Shown here piece by piece: positions 43,467 through 51,492 of a DNA stretch of 64,000 bases (position 1 is the stretch's first letter; each line of letters starts with the position of its first letter). The notes under the pieces were generated by a model. It was not told the origin of the DNA. It ran no database searches and worked only from the letters and a program-made list of their open reading frames with translations. The stretch spans positions 143,285-207,284 of the forward strand of contig JAGYKI010000002.1 in the NCBI GenBank assembly GCA_018401735.1, given 5' to 3'. This DNA comes from Schleiferiaceae bacterium. Lineage in GTDB: Bacteria; Bacteroidota; Bacteroidia; Flavobacteriales; Schleiferiaceae. Made by a program: the position numbers and the translations under genes.

Positions 43467-44531
43467 ATGAATTTAGAAATTACAGGGACAGGAAGTTATA
43501 TTCCTGAGATTAAAGTGCCAAACAGTGCCTTTTTAAAGCATAGCTTTTTTGGTCCTAAGGGAGATGCGATCGATCAAGATCCGCAGTTAACCATTGATAA
43601 GTTTCAGGAAATAACTGGGATACAAGAACGCCGCTACGCGAGGGCAGATCAGCAAACCAGCGACCTAGGAACGATCGCAGCACTGCGAGCCATTGCCGAC
43701 GCGGGTATTGATCCCGAAACCTTAGATGGCATTATCGTGGCCCATAATTTTGGGAATATTCCCCACGGAAAAATTCAGTCGGATATTTTACCCAGCTTAG
43801 CCACCCGCGTTAAGCACGATCTTAAAATTGAAAACCCCAATTGCATTGCCTTCGATGTTTTATACGGTTGCCCCGGATGGGTACAGGCGATGATTTTGGC
43901 CTATAATTATATTAAAGCGCAACAAGGTGAACGTTATTTGGTAATTGGCGCAGAAACGCTTTCGCGTAAGCTCGATCCGCACGATCGCGACTCCATGATT
44001 TTTGCCGATGGTGCAGGTGCAGCTGTGGTTGAAGCGCGTAAAAACAATTTAAAACGGGGCATATTAAGTACCGCTTCGCAAACCTTTACTAATGAAGAGG
44101 CCTATTACCTATCATACGATGTAAGCAATGATCCGAATACCGAGGACCCAACGCGTTTTATAAAAATGAAAGGGCAGAAGATTTTTCAATTTGCCTTAAC
44201 CCATGTGCCGGCCGCCATGAAAACCTGTCTCGATAGAAGCGGCTTATCTATAGACCAAGTAAAAAAGGTATTAATTCATCAAGCTAATGAGAAAATGGAT
44301 GAAGCCATTATAAAGCGCTTTTTCCGTCTTTATAAAAAAGAAACTCCCGCCGATATTATGCCAATGAGTATTCACCTTTTGGGGAATAGCTCGGTGGCTA
44401 CCGTTCCTACTTTGCTTGATCTTCTCCGCAAGGGAGAACTAGAAGGACATAGTTTAGAGGAAGGCGACGTAATTTTATTGGCCTCAGTAGGCGCCGGAAT
44501 GAGCATTAATGCAATTACCTATCGCGTTTAA
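43467..44531 (+). CDS. 3-oxoacyl-ACP synthase III-like (KASIII, FabH family)
   Basis: 354 residues. Catalytic triad of the FabH family is intact: C135 in LYGCPGW, H271 in IHQANEKM and N307 in LLGNSSVAT. The N-terminal MNLEITGTGSYIPEIKVPNS is typical. Bacteroidota carry several FabH-like proteins; some start fatty acids, others act in special lipids. Here the gene ends in a four-base overlap with a convergent sulfotransferase gene (both stops within TTAA). No other fatty-acid gene is nearby, so the acyl substrate is open. Confidence 0.85.
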   Translation: MNLEITGTGSYIPEIKVPNSAFLKHSFFGPKGDAIDQDPQLTIDKFQEITGIQERRYARADQQTSDLGTIAALRAIADAGIDPETLDGIIVAHNFGNIPHGKIQSDILPSLATRVKHDLKIENPNCIAFDVLYGCPGWVQAMILAYNYIKAQQGERYLVIGAETLSRKLDPHDRDSMIFADGAGAAVVEARKNNLKRGILSTASQTFTNEEAYYLSYDVSNDPNTEDPTRFIKMKGQKIFQFALTHVPAAMKTCLDRSGLSIDQVKKVLIHQANEKMDEAIIKRFFRLYKKETPADIMPMSIHLLGNSSVATVPTLLDLLRKGELEGHSLEEGDVILLASVGAGMSINAITYRV

Positions 44532-45931
44532 TAAGGCTTAGAAAGCGGAAGCTCTGCCTTGCTTTGTAAGCTTTGGTAGAGCTTCATCGCTTCTTGCATT
44601 AGCGCTTCTTGGTAGGGGTATTTAGTGCTGTGCTTACGCAGATTGGTAAAGGGCTCAACCGCAGGCGAATAAAGACGGTTATCCAATTTTCCCAAAATTA
44701 ATTCTAGATTTTCCTGTGGATTTGCACACAAGCTTTCGTAGGGAATAAATAGGCTTTGCGCATCCTCAATTTGCAAGGCGTATTCGTAATAGTTTAACCA
44801 AATTTTCAACCAATAATCTAAGTTGTTTTTAGCACCTTGTGGCGGCTCCTTTTCTCCAAACTGAAAGGCTTTTTGGCTTAAACCAAATTCGTGATGCCCT
44901 AGCCAATTCATATATTCTTCTACAAAAGGATCTTCTTTTTGTAGCTCACTGTAATACAAATGTTTCTCTAAGAGGGAAGTAGCATGCAAAAGGGGATTGC
45001 GAAATAGAACCACAAATAAAAAGTTGGCATTATAAGCGCGCACACTTTTATAGCGCAGTAAGAAATTATTGTTTTTGGCTAAATAGATCTCTGTCGGGCT
45101 ATTGCGCAGTAGACTTTGATAGGACAAATAATCATGGTACTCATCTTCCGAAAGGGCATACTCTTTTATACGATCTGCCTTTAAATACGCATCTTGCGAA
45201 AGCGCCTTAAAAAAGTACTCTTCTAGGGCTTCATTAGAGTTTAAGCCAATTTTTATTCCGTCTTTATGACTGCGTTCCTTCGTCCTTTTGTCGTTGGGAT
45301 GATAGATTTTTCGCCAAGTATTCGGAGCCAATAAAAAGGGCATATTGGCATAACTCAAAGATGCAAAACCCTCCACTTTTAAGAGGTGATTCATTAAGCT
45401 TGTGGTGCCCGACCTAGCCAAGCCCGAAACAATAACAAACTCCTCTTTCTCTCTAATGCCTTGCTCTTTTTTCTGCTTAGCTTCTCGTCGGAAAAGCTTC
45501 AAACCAATAAAATAGTTGTTTAAAGCTAAGCGATGCAGCAGTTGTGAAAGTTCGCTGTAGCTAGATGTGTTTTTAGGAGAAATTGGAATAAAAACTAAGC
45601 TCGCACCGATGGAAATACTGAGCAGCTCTTGCCCGCTAGTGGGACTAATGAAAGCCCATTCTCCCGATTGCCAAAAGTCAAAAATAATGGCAGGGGTAAG
45701 GATAATAAGAAGGGCAAAAATTAAAAGGGCTGTAAAAGAAATTAGGCTAAAAAAAAGGCCAGTGGTCCCCTTTTGCATGGCCTCCAGCTTTTGATCCTCG
45801 TCTTCGCTAGAGATAAGTGTATTAAGCAAAGAGACGCTGTTTTCCGCCAAGCGATAAAACTGTTGGCGGCGCCATTTTAGCATCAGGAAACTTAAAAAAC
45901 TACTAAGCCCTAAAGCTAGGTAATAGAACAT
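44528..45931 (-). CDS. Membrane-anchored PAPS-dependent sulfotransferase family protein
   Basis: 467 residues. The N-terminal ~125 residues hold an initial hydrophobic segment (YLALGLSSFLSFLML) and two further TM segments (about 55-82 and 100-115). The sulfotransferase domain begins at about 165 with FVIVSGLARSGTTSLMNHLL, the 5'-phosphosulfate-binding loop. Later, VVLFRNPLLHATSLL is the 3'-phosphate-binding strand (R and S). It should transfer sulfate from PAPS to a lipid or glycan on the cytoplasmic side. It is the last gene of a three-gene set; its ATG overlaps the stop of the 46-residue gene by one base (TAATG). Confidence 0.82.
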   Translation of the reverse strand: MFYYLALGLSSFLSFLMLKWRRQQFYRLAENSVSLLNTLISSEDEDQKLEAMQKGTTGLFFSLISFTALLIFALLIILTPAIIFDFWQSGEWAFISPTSGQELLSISIGASLVFIPISPKNTSSYSELSQLLHRLALNNYFIGLKLFRREAKQKKEQGIREKEEFVIVSGLARSGTTSLMNHLLKVEGFASLSYANMPFLLAPNTWRKIYHPNDKRTKERSHKDGIKIGLNSNEALEEYFFKALSQDAYLKADRIKEYALSEDEYHDYLSYQSLLRNSPTEIYLAKNNNFLLRYKSVRAYNANFLFVVLFRNPLLHATSLLEKHLYYSELQKEDPFVEEYMNWLGHHEFGLSQKAFQFGEKEPPQGAKNNLDYWLKIWLNYYEYALQIEDAQSLFIPYESLCANPQENLELILGKLDNRLYSPAVEPFTNLRKHSTKYPYQEALMQEAMKLYQSLQSKAELPLSKPY

Positions 45932-46071
45932 TATTTATCCTTTTTAAAGAAGCGCTTTAGCTTAAGCCAAATAATATAGCCGAAGGAAAAAAGCACGATA
46001 CCACCAATTACAAAAACTAAGATAATGGTACCCAAACCCATTCCAGGGCCGATGTATAATAAACTACTCAT
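45931..46071 (-). CDS. 46-residue single-pass membrane protein
   Basis: Reads MSSLLYIGPGMGLGTIILVF, then VIGGIVLFSFGYIIWLKLKRFFKKDK and a TAA. One TM helix (about 15-36) and a basic C-terminal tail (KLKRFFKKDK) suggest an N-out/C-in inner-membrane protein. It is too short for most ORF cutoffs. Its start shares one base with the stop of the upstream gene and its stop shares one base with the start of the sulfotransferase gene, so it is very likely translated. No family recognised. Role is probably structural within the trio. Confidence 0.8.
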   Translation of the reverse strand: MSSLLYIGPGMGLGTIILVFVIGGIVLFSFGYIIWLKLKRFFKKDK

Positions 46072-47357
46072 TAATAAAAATCTTTTATAATGCGGGTCCA
46101 ATTGGGTAGGTGATGATGACCCTCATACTGCGAAGGAAGCACATTTTTATAAATCACTTCTCCTTCCTTTAAAACCCAAAGTAAACCCGAATTTTGTTCT
46201 TCCACAAAAACGTTCCCGTTTTCTAATACCTCTGACATACCCTCGGTTAGAGTGAAAATTTCGTTGTTAGTAAAGCTGGAATCTTCGAGGTAGTAAAATT
46301 CTTTCGTGGCTAAATCGTAGGCCATAATATTAGAATAAAAAATGCCAAGGTCTTGAATTTTATTGCCAACGGGCCAATTAGTAGGGGTTTTAGGACGAAT
46401 AGTGTGGCCATTATTATTGAAGAAATAAATGGTATGATCGTCTAAAAAGTCTACGTCGTGCTGGCAGTAAAACAGACCGTCAATAACTTCTAAAATTTCA
46501 TTGCTGGAAGGGCGATAATGAAGAATAGTAGAAATATTTCGCAAGCTTAAAAACAGATCCCCCTCTTTATAATAAGCGGTGGTTTTTAAAGCGGGCTGCA
46601 CATCATTAAGGTGCAATGGATCATCAAGGCTGGCCGATTTAATAATAAGGTTGGATAAATTATTATCCCTTAAAATTTCACTAATAGATTTGTGAAAAGT
46701 CACCTCGCCAGTATTGGGGTCTAGCCGAGATACGCTATTATCGATGTAGCGTATCTCTGTTTCATCGGACCGATACAAACCCTGGTAGATAATATACCAA
46801 TGATCTTCTTCGGTGTAGCTGCAAGCCCAAATATTGCCCGCGCTGTCTAGGTTCATCGCATGATGATGCACAATAGTATCTTGATGCCAAAGTTTTTCGC
46901 CAGTCGAATCCAAGGCGAACAAACCCGTTACCCCATTGAAGGAATAAACCAAAGTTTTATTTGGTAAAAGCAGAGGGTCCATAATGCGGTCGTGCTCCTG
47001 TTGCTTGTTTTTAATATTCCAAGAGATTAATATGGAATCATTTTTTAGGTTTCTTAGCTCTACTCTTCGTTGCTTTCGCTTATTCGAATAAGAAACCAGA
47101 GCGAAAAGGTCGTCGTCTAATTTGTTAACCGGCTTAAAATCTGTTGGCGTCGGGACGAAAGTTTCGGGCAGTTTTTGTACTTCTTCTACTGTTTCTTCAA
47201 ACAAATCGAAAAAGCTAACAAAGCTTAGTAAAGCATCGGAAGTAGTTTCGCCCAAGAGCTTTTCGCCTTGAGTGATACTTTTTATCAGCCAACCGAAGCT
47301 GGATAAAAAGAAGAGGACAAGTACGGTATTAGCGAGAGTAGTAAGAACTTTGTTCAT
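46071..47357 (-). CDS. Arylsulfotransferase (ASST)-like beta-propeller, membrane-anchored
   Basis: 428 residues. One N-terminal hydrophobic segment (LANTVLVLFFLSSFGWLIKS) anchors it, and the rest is a beta-propeller facing the periplasm. It resembles the ASST family, with His clusters HHHAMNLDSAGNIWAC, CQHDVDFLDDHTIYFF and GHHHLPNW. The family transfers sulfate between phenolic esters without PAPS through a His, but other members may just be propellers. It is the first gene of the trio. Sulfate-transfer function is inferred from family resemblance and neighbourhood with the PAPS sulfotransferase. Confidence 0.72.
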   Translation of the reverse strand: MNKVLTTLANTVLVLFFLSSFGWLIKSITQGEKLLGETTSDALLSFVSFFDLFEETVEEVQKLPETFVPTPTDFKPVNKLDDDLFALVSYSNKRKQRRVELRNLKNDSILISWNIKNKQQEHDRIMDPLLLPNKTLVYSFNGVTGLFALDSTGEKLWHQDTIVHHHAMNLDSAGNIWACSYTEEDHWYIIYQGLYRSDETEIRYIDNSVSRLDPNTGEVTFHKSISEILRDNNLSNLIIKSASLDDPLHLNDVQPALKTTAYYKEGDLFLSLRNISTILHYRPSSNEILEVIDGLFYCQHDVDFLDDHTIYFFNNNGHTIRPKTPTNWPVGNKIQDLGIFYSNIMAYDLATKEFYYLEDSSFTNNEIFTLTEGMSEVLENGNVFVEEQNSGLLWVLKEGEVIYKNVLPSQYEGHHHLPNWTRIIKDFY

Positions 47358-47374
47358 GCAAAAAATAAAGGCAA

Positions 47375-47382
47375 CAAAGTTA
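47375..47382 (-). promoter_or_regulatory. Candidate -7 box for the sulfotransferase trio
   Basis: On the minus strand TAACTTTG fits TAnnTTTG and ends 17 nt before the ASST-like gene's ATG. No matching -33 element was seen. Confidence 0.4.
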
Positions 47383-47481
47383 ATCTAATTGAAAGAATGG
47401 TAGAGGCCTAATTCGTTTGCGGTAGACTTGTAAAGCCTATTTGCTCGCACTACCTTTAAGCCCTCTCAAAAAAAGCAATAA

Positions 47482-49533
47482 ATGCAGCAGATAAAAAACT
47501 ACGTAATGGGCGAATGGGTGGCCGGAGAAGGCGAAGAACTCATTGCCTACGATGCCATTTTTGGAACGCCAATTGGCTCTGTTTCCAGTGCAGGACTCGA
47601 TTATAAAGCTATTTTAGAATACGGTAGAAAAGTAGGTGGCCCCGCTTTGCGCAAGATGACTTTTCAAGAAAGAGGTCGGATGCTCAAAGCATTAGCCTTG
47701 CATTTAGTAAAGATAAAAGAGCAGTTTTACGAAACTAGTTTTAAAACGGGCGCCACAAAAATCGACTCTTGGGTAGATATTGAGGGGGGCTTTGGAAACT
47801 TATTTGCCAATGCTTCACTGCGTCGGCAGTTTCCCGACTTACCTTATTATGTAGATGGGCAAGCCGCGCCACTTTCACAGGGTGGGACTTTTATTGGTCA
47901 TCATATTATGGTGCCGAAGCGCGGAGTGGCCGTGCATATTAATGCTTTTAACTTCCCAGTTTGGGGCATGCTCGAAAAAATTGCGGTAAACCTTATGGCC
48001 GGTGTTCCAGCCGTGGTGAAGCCCTCTGAACATACTTCCTTTTTAACGGAGCATGTGGTGCAAGAAATCATCAAAGCTAAAATCCTTCCCGAAGGCGCCT
48101 TACAATTGGTAAGCGGTTTGGGTCGTGGCATTTTAGATTACGTCGACACTGGCGACACCGTTACTTTTACGGGGTCAGCAGCGACGGGTAAAAAACTGCA
48201 AGCCTTACCGCATATCATCAATCGTTCGGTAACTTTTAACTTAGAAGCCGATTCGTTAAATGCTTCCATTTTGGGTCCTGATGTAGACCCAGTTATGCCC
48301 GAGTTCGAAATCTTTATTAAAGAAGTACAACGCGAAATAACAACCAAAGCGGGCCAAAAGTGTACAGCGGTCCGTCGTATTATCGTTCCCGAAAACCGCA
48401 TTGAGGCGGTGCAGGCGGCTTTAATTTCTCGCTTAGAGAAAAATGTAATTGGCGATCCTCGCTCCAAAGAAGTGCGCATGGGTTCTCTCGCTTCACAATT
48501 GCAGGTGGAGCGTTTGCAAGAAAACATTGAACGTTTGAAGCTTTCGCAAGAAGTGGTTTATGGCGATCTTCGCGACTTCACAGTAGTAGGCGCCGAAAAA
48601 TCCAAAGGTGCTTTTGTAAGCCCTACTTTATTCTTAAATACAGATCCTTTCAAAAATACCGATGTTCATTCTGTGGAATGTTTTGGACCAGTTTCCACTT
48701 TAATGCCGTATTCCGACCTTGCGCAAGCAGCCGAATTGGCCAATATGGGCAAAGGTTCTTTGGTAAGTTCTATTATTACGGCCGACGATAAAATGGGTCG
48801 CGAATACGTGGTAGAAGCCGCACATATGCACGGCCGTATTTTGGTTTTAAATGCCAAAAGCGCCAAAGAAAGCACCGGTCATGGCTCGCCCATGCCAGCC
48901 TTAACTCATGGTGGACCGGGACGTGCTGGAGGTGGTGAAGAAATGGGTGGGAAACGCGGTGTATTGCACTATTTACAGCGTACCGCCATTCAGGGTCACC
49001 CCGATACCATTACCGAAATCACGCAGATTTATCAGCCTGGCGCTTCTCGCCCCGAAAGCGAAAAGCATCTTTTCCGTCAGCATTTTGAAGACTTAAAAGT
49101 GGGTGAAACGGTGTATACGCATCGCCATACGGTAACCGATGCCGACATTGCCAGCTTCGCGCAAGTTAGCGGCGATAATTTCTATGCCCATGTAGATGCC
49201 ACCTCTTTGGAGGGAACCATTTTCGAAGGCAAAGTGGCGCATGGTTATTATGTTTTATCCAAGGCGGCGGGTATGTTTGTCGATCCTCGCAAAGGGCCGG
49301 TTTTATTAAATTATGGCATCGATGAATGTCGCTTTACCAAGCCCGTTTACCCCGGAATGACCATCGGTGTGAAGTTTACAGTGAAGGAAAAAATTGACCA
49401 AGAAAAACGCAGCGAAGACGATATCGCTAAAGGCATTGTGAAGTTTAATGTAGATGTTTACGACGAAACAGGCGAAACCGTGGCATTAGCTACCATCCTT
49501 ACTATGGTTAAGAAAATGGATCAGTCAAGTTAA
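47482..49533 (+). CDS. paaZ: Bifunctional oxepin-CoA hydrolase / aldehyde dehydrogenase PaaZ
   Basis: 683 residues, full length. The aldehyde dehydrogenase half (1 to ~520) has FNFPVWGMLEKIAVNLMAG, FTGSAATGKKL, the general base E255 in NLEADSL, and the nucleophile C294 in AGQKCTAVRR. The C-terminal MaoC-type hydratase half (~535-683) has D565 and H570 in SGDNFYAHVD. These match the four catalytic positions of the E. coli enzyme (E256, C295, D561, H566). It opens the oxepin ring and oxidises the resulting aldehyde. It opens the third phenylacetate island, divergent from the sulfotransferase trio. Confidence 0.96.
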   Translation: MQQIKNYVMGEWVAGEGEELIAYDAIFGTPIGSVSSAGLDYKAILEYGRKVGGPALRKMTFQERGRMLKALALHLVKIKEQFYETSFKTGATKIDSWVDIEGGFGNLFANASLRRQFPDLPYYVDGQAAPLSQGGTFIGHHIMVPKRGVAVHINAFNFPVWGMLEKIAVNLMAGVPAVVKPSEHTSFLTEHVVQEIIKAKILPEGALQLVSGLGRGILDYVDTGDTVTFTGSAATGKKLQALPHIINRSVTFNLEADSLNASILGPDVDPVMPEFEIFIKEVQREITTKAGQKCTAVRRIIVPENRIEAVQAALISRLEKNVIGDPRSKEVRMGSLASQLQVERLQENIERLKLSQEVVYGDLRDFTVVGAEKSKGAFVSPTLFLNTDPFKNTDVHSVECFGPVSTLMPYSDLAQAAELANMGKGSLVSSIITADDKMGREYVVEAAHMHGRILVLNAKSAKESTGHGSPMPALTHGGPGRAGGGEEMGGKRGVLHYLQRTAIQGHPDTITEITQIYQPGASRPESEKHLFRQHFEDLKVGETVYTHRHTVTDADIASFAQVSGDNFYAHVDATSLEGTIFEGKVAHGYYVLSKAAGMFVDPRKGPVLLNYGIDECRFTKPVYPGMTIGVKFTVKEKIDQEKRSEDDIAKGIVKFNVDVYDETGETVALATILTMVKKMDQSS

Positions 49534-49636
49534 ATAAGGTTTTTTTTCGCTTTCGCTAGATGCGCAGGAATAGTGCGTGGCTTAAGCACGAAAGCTAGGT
49601 CTTGAAAATAGAGCAACAGTGTAAAAAATATTAGAA

Positions 49637-50407
49637 ATGTCAGAAGCAATCCACCAAGGATATATTAAAAGTGAAGTGCAGGATGGCCTTGCGGAAATCG
49701 AGTTTTTCCATCCTCTTTCCAATTCTTTACCCAGTCGTTTATTAGCCGAATTAGCGGCAGCCATTACCGAAGCTGGTACCAATGAGGCGGTGAAAGTTAT
49801 TTTATTAAAATCTGCCGGCGAGCGTGCTTTTTGTGCGGGCGCCTCTTTCGATGAGCTTATTTCTATCGAGAATATGGAGCAGGGTAAAAAGTTTTTCAGC
49901 GGCTTTGCCAATGTAATTAATGCCATGCGTAAATGCCCCAAGTTTATTGTGGGCCGCGTACACGGCAAGGCCGTCGGTGGTGCGGTGGGTTTAGCTTCTG
50001 CGGTAGATTATTGCTTTGCGACGAAACATGCTTCGGTAAAGCTAAGTGAGCTGGCCGTAGGTATTGGGCCTTTTGTGGTGGGCCCCGCCGTGGAGCGCAA
50101 AATGGGTTTAAGTGGCATGAGTGAATTGGCGATAAATGCAACCGAATGGCGTGATGCCGATTGGGCACATCAGCGCGGATTGTATTATCATCTCCACGAA
50201 AGTGTGGCCGAAATGGATACTGAAATTGAGGCTTTAATTGGACGTTTAAAAGGTTTCAACCCCGAGGCGATGCGTCAACTGAAAGAAGTTTTTTGGCAAG
50301 GCACCGAAAATTGGGATCAACTTTTAGCCGATAGAGCCGCCATTAGTGGTGAGTTAGTGCTCTCAAATTTTACACGTAATGCTATTAATTCCTTCAAAAA
50401 GAAATAG
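49637..50407 (+). CDS. Enoyl-CoA hydratase family protein (PaaF-like)
   Basis: 256 residues, crotonase fold. AFCAGASFDELI and GKAVGGAVGLASAVDYCFA form the oxyanion hole. The second catalytic Glu is present in KLSELAVGIGPFVVG, but the first (usually in the form GGGCEL) is replaced: the sequence has GGAVGL. The next step after PaaZ would be hydration of 2,3-dehydroadipyl-CoA by PaaF, and it lies 103 nt after paaZ, so a PaaF role is likely. The GPFVVGPAVERKMG stretch also resembles methylglutaconyl-CoA hydratases of leucine breakdown, so I leave the symbol open. Confidence 0.82.
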   Translation: MSEAIHQGYIKSEVQDGLAEIEFFHPLSNSLPSRLLAELAAAITEAGTNEAVKVILLKSAGERAFCAGASFDELISIENMEQGKKFFSGFANVINAMRKCPKFIVGRVHGKAVGGAVGLASAVDYCFATKHASVKLSELAVGIGPFVVGPAVERKMGLSGMSELAINATEWRDADWAHQRGLYYHLHESVAEMDTEIEALIGRLKGFNPEAMRQLKEVFWQGTENWDQLLADRAAISGELVLSNFTRNAINSFKKK

Positions 50408-50428
50408 TTTTGTAGAAAATTTTTCGAA

Positions 50429-51397
50429 ATGACAATCAAGTTTACACTGGGCCTATTCTTATCAGCCTCCCTTTTAATGGGTCAAAGTTTTGATCCGAAG
50501 GAGGATAAAAATGTTCAAAGCTTTCGCAAAGAGGCGGAATCCAATGCGGGTAAAGAATTAGCCGATAGCAGCTTCTGGAAAAAAGGTGGAAATTTCGGTA
50601 TTCAGTTTAGTCAAGCGGCTTATAGCAACTGGCAAGCCGGTGGGGTAAACTCCATGGCAGGAAATACGGTTTTCAGTGCCTTTGCCAATTACCAAAGTAA
50701 TAAAAATTGGGTGTGGAACAATCGTGCATTATTAGCTTATGGTTTGAACTTTCAAGATACTATCTTTAATAAAACCGATGATAGAATTGAGTTGGAAACA
50801 CGCTTAGATTATCTTAAAAGCAAGAAGTGGAACTATAGCGCCTTTTTAAATTTCCGTACCCAGTTTATGCCCGGTTTTGCTAATCCGGGCGAGTCGGGCG
50901 ACGATTTACGAGTTTCCGATTTTATGGCGCCTGGTTATATGTTAGTGGGTTTAGGAGCAACCTACAAACCCAACGAGCGTTTTACCGCGTTTATGTCACC
51001 TGCCACTTCTAAGGCCACTTTTGTAACGGTACAAAGACTCTCTGACATAGGTGCTTATGGTGTAGATCCGGGTCAAACCGCTCGTGTAGAAATTGGGGGT
51101 TATGTTAATGTCGCCTACACCCGCAAGGTGTTGAAAGGTGTAGACATGCAAGCACGTCTTGATATGTTCTCCAACTATTTAGAAGATCCAACCCTAATCG
51201 ATATTAATAGTGAGATCATCTTTAATTTTACCGTAAACAAGAACATTAAAGCGAATTTAGCGCTCGCTTATATTTACGACCATGATGTGAAATTCGATTT
51301 AGATGATAATCCTGCTACGGCGGGTGTTCCTCGTTCGCAATTTCGTCAGGTATTAAGCATTGGCTTCACTTACGATTTTGGTCATAAACCAGAGTAA
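50429..51397 (+). CDS. DUF3078 family outer-membrane-type protein
   Basis: 322 residues. A signal peptide (MTIKFTLGLFLSASLLMGQ) is followed by the DUF3078 pattern: FWKKGGNFGIQFSQAAYSNW, then QAGGVNSMAGN, and WVWNNRALLAYGLN. The rest alternates aromatic and polar residues and ends FRQVLSIGFTYDFGHKPE, a beta-barrel outer-membrane style. Function of the family is unknown. It starts 21 nt after the paaF-like gene on the same strand and is probably in the same transcript. Confidence 0.88.
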   Translation: MTIKFTLGLFLSASLLMGQSFDPKEDKNVQSFRKEAESNAGKELADSSFWKKGGNFGIQFSQAAYSNWQAGGVNSMAGNTVFSAFANYQSNKNWVWNNRALLAYGLNFQDTIFNKTDDRIELETRLDYLKSKKWNYSAFLNFRTQFMPGFANPGESGDDLRVSDFMAPGYMLVGLGATYKPNERFTAFMSPATSKATFVTVQRLSDIGAYGVDPGQTARVEIGGYVNVAYTRKVLKGVDMQARLDMFSNYLEDPTLIDINSEIIFNFTVNKNIKANLALAYIYDHDVKFDLDDNPATAGVPRSQFRQVLSIGFTYDFGHKPE

Positions 51398-51427
51398 AGC
51401 CAAGCAGAGAATTTAGCAATTAGCAAT

Positions 51428-51454
51428 CCAAGCAGCAAAGTAGAGGCTGCTTGG
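51428..51454 (+). terminator. Hairpin after the DUF3078 gene
   Basis: CCAAGCAGC / GCTGCTTGG forms a perfect 9-bp stem with a 9-nt loop, followed by a weak T-rich stretch (CTATTGTTT). Possible terminator between the third paa island and the E1 gene. Confidence 0.55.
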
Positions 51455-51492
51455 CTATTGTTTACGATATTTGCGGATCTAAATAATGTTCT

